NCBI GenBank assembly: GCA_002420085.1
Contig: DIHI01000145.1
Coordinates: forward strand, 1-9,988
Length of the DNA: 9,988 bases
Reading direction: 5' to 3'
DNA from: Lysobacterales bacterium UBA5700
Lineage (GTDB): Bacteria; Pseudomonadota; Gammaproteobacteria; Xanthomonadales; Xanthomonadaceae
How positions within the stretch are numbered: the first letter of the stretch is position 1; every line of letters begins with the position of its first letter. This document shows, in pieces, positions 6,872 to 9,988 of the stretch. The notes beneath the pieces are model-generated. The model did no database searches. It saw only the letters and a program-made list of their open reading frames with translations, and was not told the DNA's origin. Made by a program: the position numbers and the translations under genes.

Positions 6872-9800
6872 TCATTTCGCCTCGCCGAAGCCCAGGGCCG
6901 GGTGGAAGCGCCAGCCATGCTCGCTGGCCGGTACGGTCACGGTGCCGTAGCGTTTGGCGCATCGGTCGAGCGGCTCGTCCCGCGATTCGGCGAGGGTGGT
7001 CAGGGCGCGCAGGTAGTCGGTTTCGCCCCAGGGCTGGATGCCCGGGCCGCTCAATGCAGCGTCCGGGATACGGCACAGCATGCTGTTCTCGATAGGGATG
7101 TAGAGCGATTGCCGACGCGGCATGGTCGGTTCGATCCGGTGCAGGACATAGTCGTCCTCGTCTTCATTGGGCAGCAGGACCAGTTCGATCTGCCGGAAGG
7201 TTTCGGCGCGGAATGGTTGCTGCTGCGGCAGGACGGCGCTCAGCCAGACCTGCGGGACGCGCCATTGGCTGGCGGCATTGGCGGCATTGGTTGGCGGCCG
7301 TGTTCGGTGTCCGAGGCGGATGTCTCGGTCACCTAGCGGCTGCGTGTTGGACGGGCTGGGCAGCATGGTGTCGGCGAGACGGGCGTGCTCCAGGTCGGTC
7401 AGGCGTCGGGTGGGTTGCCACTCGGACTGGGGCCGGGGCAGCAGGCGCGGACGCGCGTCGATGATCTGGTATTCGTGAGGTTCGAGCAGGTCCGACAGGG
7501 CGTGGGATAGGAGCCGGAATCGTTGGTCGCTGTTGTAGCCCTCGAAGCCGGGTTTACAGAAGGCAGGTTCATGGGGGTGTTCGAAATGTCGCAGGTTGCT
7601 GTTGAAGAGCATGATGTTCGGATTAGTGACTGTTTGGTCACGGTGCCGTCGAACCCGTCCGGCCAGTTGGATCAGTGAGCGCATGGAGGAAGGTTCAACC
7701 ACGGCCCAGTCGTAATCGTGGTCACGGCCGACTTCGGCGACCGGGGATGCCAGAACCACGAAAAGCTGGTCTGGTTCGGTTGACGAGTCCAGTGCGTGGC
7801 GAATTTCCGGTCGGGCAAACACGGCATCGGGCCGTTTGCGGTCGAGAGTCAGGTCCAGACGCCTTTCGATGTCGGAACGGATCAGCAGTGGAAACCGCGC
7901 GTGGTAGACGCACAGATGGATGCGCACGCCGTCCGGAGCCCCTTGGCGATAGAGTGCCAGTGCGACATCGAACAACGGGTCGATGTTGGCCATGCGCACC
8001 AGGCCGAAACTGATGCGCTTGCCACTGTGCGGGTCGATTCCGTGTTGGGTTTTATGCAGCCGCAGTGCGGCCTCGCGCAGCTTGCCGGCGAATTCGGTGC
8101 GGATGGCGCTGCGCTCGATGCCGACCAACGACAGCGGCAGCAATTCGCCGCGTCGCCGTGCGGTTTCCTTGTCGAGGCGCTGGTGGCGGCGTTGGGCGAA
8201 TTCCAGATGTGCCGATCGGAAGCCGTCGGCGTCGCCGCTGTCGATCTGCTGCTGGTCGAATTCGTCGAACCAGGCACAACAGACGGCTTGCTGCTCGCCG
8301 GGTCGGTCGCCTCGGTTTCGTTGAAACCAGACACGTCCGTCCAGATAGGCCAGAAACAGGCCCTCGACCAGTGCCGGCGGCAAGGTGGCGGAGGACAGCA
8401 GCACGCGAGCGCCCAGCAGACCGGCCCAATGCACCAGGCGGGTGAGGGCGGGCAGGTCGGTGAGATCGAAGTCGTCCGGTTCATCGAGCACCAGGTCGCC
8501 ACTCATCAGGCGCAGCATCGGGACGATCTGGTGGCCGCCGCGCTGGCTTTCCGTGGCCGGTGTCAGATGATCCACCGTGCAGACCAGCAAGGGTGCGGCC
8601 AGCAGGGCGCGCACCCTCGGCTCATGGGTGAGTCGTTGCAGCAGCGGGTGTTGGTCATTCCCCTCGAACAATACGCCGCCGTCCTCGGGGATAAGTCCCA
8701 GGGTCGAGGCCGAGCCGGTCCGTTCGGCTTCCTCTGCCCGCAGTTCGAACAACTCCCGATTGGCGGCGCCTCCAACCCGGACCGCCAGTTGGTCATCGGA
8801 CAGGTTGAGCAGGTCACGGAATGCCTGGCCGGTTTGCAGGGTGAGGGTTCGCAGACCGAGGGCGAAGGCGCAACGCATGCCCTTGGCCGGGTCGGCCAGG
8901 GCGTTCATGATCCGCGCGTTCGCCAGCGTCTTTCCCCGACCGGTCGAAGCCATGTTGACGATGAATGCACCTTGCCGCGCGGCGCGTTCGCGCATGCCGG
9001 TCGCGGTGTCGGTGGCACGATCCTGCCAGCGGTAACGTGGGTCGGCGCTGCGCTGGCGTAGACCCTTGTGTCGGACCAGGCGCGGAAGGCTGTCGGCGAA
9101 GCCGGGCAGTGCATGGGCGACGATGGCTGAATGCTTGGCGACGCCGAGCAGGTGCTCATCGAGTTTCTGATTGAGAACACCACCATCGCGGGTGTTGGCG
9201 TGGAGCGGATAGTTCGGATCGAAATGTTCGCGTTGCTGCACTTCCGACAGGCGAGAGTAGTGGTGGTCGGCCAGCATCAGTCCGAGTCGGGCCAGATGCA
9301 TCACGTAAGGGTCGGCCGTCCAGTCGTGATGGTCGGGCAGGGCCATCAGGTCGAGCAGGCGTTTGGCGATTCGGGCGGCACGCTTGCGCCAGGCCGGCAC
9401 CGTGACCGGCAGTCCATGCGGGAATGTCCAGTAGGGCTCGATGATGTCGTGCCGAGTTTCGCTCGGCAACTCGTTCCAGCGGCAGTCGATGCGTTGCAGC
9501 AGGTCGTAGAGCTGGCCGGACTGGAATCGGTCGAGCTTCGAGCCGAGCCGGGGCCTGCTGTCGTTGTGGCTCGTGTCGGGAGGCATCACCGGTAGCCGGT
9601 GATGGGTCAGCACCAGCCAGCCGACCGCGCGCGCCATGGGTGGCAGTCGTGCGAACGGTTTGTCGCGTGATGCCTCAGGGTCGCAGCCGTCACGACGAAG
9701 GCGCTGGCGATCCAGCCAGCTCGCGTCATCGGCATCGCTGGGATTGATCAGGCGTTCAAGCCAGGTCCGGTCATCCTGGTCGTCGCCGACGAATGCCTGA

Positions 9801-9988
9801 AACAGTCGCAGTGATATCCACTCATGCCGATACTGGTTGCGTTCCATGACGGCGGTGGAGGTCAGCCGCTGTTGAAACGCGCGGCAGGATTTGCCGAGGT
9901 CGTGCAGCAGGGCGGCGAGGGCAGACAGCAGATGGATGGCTTGCAGGCTGTGCCAGTCGTTTTCGTCCTTCCGGCGCAGTACGTCGCG
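6872..9988 (-). CDS. cas3: Cas2-3 (Cas3 HD nuclease-helicase), 5' end outside window
   Basis: In type I-F this is a Cas2-Cas3 fusion. The Cas3 part unwinds and degrades DNA marked by the Csy complex, and the Cas2 part joins Cas1 in spacer capture. The window shows the last 1038 residues, numbered here from the edge. HD nuclease motifs: HD at 29-30 (LLHDLGK), RHE at 54-56, HH at 129-130, ADHHYS at 240-245. Helicase motifs: STGRGKT (Walker A, 348-354), DEPD (502-505), SSAT (532-535), EVGRDHDYDW (752-761), QLAGRVRR (774-781). An ATG at 9847 opens a 991-residue frame but cannot be the start: the frame continues to the edge and the catalytic HD lies upstream of that ATG. The family is about 1,080-1,150 residues, so roughly the Cas2 domain (about 100 residues) should lie past 9988, with cas1 before it. 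The gene looks intact. Confidence 0.97.
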   Translation of the reverse strand, partial: RDVLRRKDENDWHSLQAIHLLSALAALLHDLGKSCRAFQQRLTSTAVMERNQYRHEWISLRLFQAFVGDDQDDRTWLERLINPSDADDASWLDRQRLRRDGCDPEASRDKPFARLPPMARAVGWLVLTHHRLPVMPPDTSHNDSRPRLGSKLDRFQSGQLYDLLQRIDCRWNELPSETRHDIIEPYWTFPHGLPVTVPAWRKRAARIAKRLLDLMALPDHHDWTADPYVMHLARLGLMLADHHYSRLSEVQQREHFDPNYPLHANTRDGGVLNQKLDEHLLGVAKHSAIVAHALPGFADSLPRLVRHKGLRQRSADPRYRWQDRATDTATGMRERAARQGAFIVNMASTGRGKTLANARIMNALADPAKGMRCAFALGLRTLTLQTGQAFRDLLNLSDDQLAVRVGGAANRELFELRAEEAERTGSASTLGLIPEDGGVLFEGNDQHPLLQRLTHEPRVRALLAAPLLVCTVDHLTPATESQRGGHQIVPMLRLMSGDLVLDEPDDFDLTDLPALTRLVHWAGLLGARVLLSSATLPPALVEGLFLAYLDGRVWFQRNRGDRPGEQQAVCCAWFDEFDQQQIDSGDADGFRSAHLEFAQRRHQRLDKETARRRGELLPLSLVGIERSAIRTEFAGKLREAALRLHKTQHGIDPHSGKRISFGLVRMANIDPLFDVALALYRQGAPDGVRIHLCVYHARFPLLIRSDIERRLDLTLDRKRPDAVFARPEIRHALDSSTEPDQLFVVLASPVAEVGRDHDYDWAVVEPSSMRSLIQLAGRVRRHRDQTVTNPNIMLFNSNLRHFEHPHEPAFCKPGFEGYNSDQRFRLLSHALSDLLEPHEYQIIDARPRLLPRPQSEWQPTRRLTDLEHARLADTMLPSPSNTQPLGDRDIRLGHRTRPPTNAANAASQWRVPQVWLSAVLPQQQPFRAETFRQIELVLLPNEDEDDYVLHRIEPTMPRRQSLYIPIENSMLCRIPDAALSGPGIQPWGETDYLRALTTLAESRDEPLDRCAKRYGTVTVPASEHGWRFHPALGFGEAK

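Overview
The window holds most of a canonical type I-F (I-F1, Ypest/csy) CRISPR-Cas locus, and nothing else that I can support. All coding genes lie on the minus strand. In transcription order they are cas2-3 (cas3; its 5' end is off the right edge), a 261-bp gap, then csy1 (cas8f), csy2 (cas5f), csy3 (cas7f) and csy4 (cas6f), followed by a 134-bp leader and a CRISPR array that runs off the left edge. The identification is firm. The repeat is the I-F type (28 nt with a 5-bp stem, starting GTTCACTGCC and ending CTCAGAAA), spacers are 32-33 nt, and the proteins carry the signatures of Cas3, Cas8f, Cas5f, Cas7f and Cas6f.

The sequence is GC-rich outside the leader, and the gene order and repeat are those found in gammaproteobacteria such as Pseudomonas, so a high-GC gammaproteobacterium is the best guess. 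I cannot name a genus. cas1 normally precedes cas2-3 in this layout and is expected just beyond position 9988.

Region by region. Positions 1-2461: array with 41 identical repeats and 40 complete spacers, crRNA sense on the minus strand, newest spacers expected near 2433. Positions 2462-2595: leader, with a perfect match to the IHF consensus, a second weaker one, and an inverted repeat followed by T7. Positions 2596-6610: tightly packed csy4-csy3-csy2-csy1 operon (ATGA overlap, 23-nt and 3-nt spacings). Positions 6611-6871: intergenic region that presumably carries the csy promoter. Positions 6872-9988: cas2-3 HD nuclease and helicase.

How it works (established for the family): Csy4 cuts the array transcript 3' of each repeat hairpin. 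Csy1, Csy2, six Csy3 and Csy4 bind the 60-nt crRNA to form the Csy surveillance complex. Cas2-3 is recruited to degrade the target and, with Cas1, also inserts new spacers at the leader end. The system looks intact: every catalytic motif visible is conserved and I see no frameshift. I found no undescribed system. The points worth a second look are one spacer present twice with a one-base length difference, the leader architecture, and a weak repeat-like element upstream of csy1.
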